In this document: positions 63,995-64,000 of the stretch, in pieces | Layout of the letters: each line of letters begins with the position of its first letter | How positions within the stretch are numbered: the stretch's first letter is position 1 | Assembly (NCBI RefSeq): GCF_025421775.1 | Contig: NZ_JAOEFX010000002.1 | Span: forward strand, 434,001-498,000 | DNA from: Paenarthrobacter aurescens | GTDB taxonomy: Bacteria; Actinomycetota; Actinomycetes; Actinomycetales; Micrococcaceae | DNA: 64,000 nt | Reading direction: 5' to 3' | Made by a program: the position numbers and the translations under genes | The notes under the pieces: generated by a model | Seen by the model: the letters and a program-made list of their open reading frames with translations, nothing else | The model's database searches: none | Told to the model about the DNA's origin: nothing

Positions 63995-64000
63995 ATGTCC
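63995..64000 (+). CDS. First two codons of a gene leaving the window
   Basis: ATGTCC at the right edge follows a TAnnnT hexamer by 6 nt, the pattern seen before many genes here. Only Met-Ser is visible; the product cannot be identified. Confidence 0.35.

Overview
This is a 64 kb stretch of chromosome from a high-GC actinobacterium, most probably Arthrobacter or Paenarthrobacter. The evidence is the even high GC, frequent GTG/TTG starts, many starts that look leaderless, a B6-type sdhCDAB operon, the gene order mazG-eno-ftsB-DUF501-ppx, and an OhrR/Ohr pair. I found no rRNA, tRNA, insertion sequence, prophage or CRISPR array. Most of the window is well-behaved chromosome. The accessory content is mainly transport and catabolism.

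Layout. 1-621: partial Gfo/Idh/MocA dehydrogenase, with a secreted or anchored protein of unknown function upstream (667-1605). 1808-6943: two ABC export modules of MacB/YknXYZ type that face each other and overlap at their 3' ends. 7132-12473: a multiple-monosaccharide ABC importer (mmsA, mmsB, chvE) with a divergently positioned ROK repressor. Matching palindromes lie in both promoter regions. 12787-20180: a locus that looks like L-lysine catabolism by the aminovaleramide route: a DavA-like amidase, a PucR regulator, an alanine-racemase-family enzyme, an APC permease and a DavB-like lysine 2-monooxygenase. 20313-24938: gamma-carbonic anhydrase, methyltransferase, and the one-carbon genes purU, glyA and folD. 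25026-27701: an ABC-2 exporter. 27829-32240: a small membrane protein, exonuclease III, trpS, a 2H phosphoesterase, a YihY-type membrane protein and a 50-aa membrane peptide. 32263-36947: a carbohydrate island (a six-hairpin-like glycosidase, a GH43-like enzyme and an orphan sugar-binding lipoprotein) with related palindromes in its promoters. 36973-41388: an alpha/beta hydrolase and sdhBADC. 41642-46159: mannose-1-phosphate guanylyltransferase, an M20 amidohydrolase, ohrR-ohr and an MDR oxidoreductase. 46406-53513: a nucleoside importer with cdd and deoA. 53602-56999: two DedA proteins, adenosine deaminase and mazG. 57116-63903: eno, ftsB-like, DUF501, ppx, a subtilase and NDH-2.

How the genes fit together. 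The BMP-family importer, cdd, deoA and the later adenosine deaminase form a nucleoside uptake and salvage unit. purU, glyA and folD handle one-carbon units. sdhCDAB and the type II NADH dehydrogenase feed the quinone pool. The lysine locus would import lysine (permease), oxidise it to 5-aminovaleramide (DavB-like) and hydrolyse that to 5-aminovalerate (DavA-like); the racemase may bring in the D-isomer. The enzymes that would continue to glutarate are not in the window.

Twelve start codons are preceded by a TAnnnT -10-like hexamer 6-8 nt upstream and no convincing Shine-Dalgarno. This suggests widespread leaderless transcription and helped me choose starts. All assignments come from reading sequence and from recalled family motifs; no database search was run.
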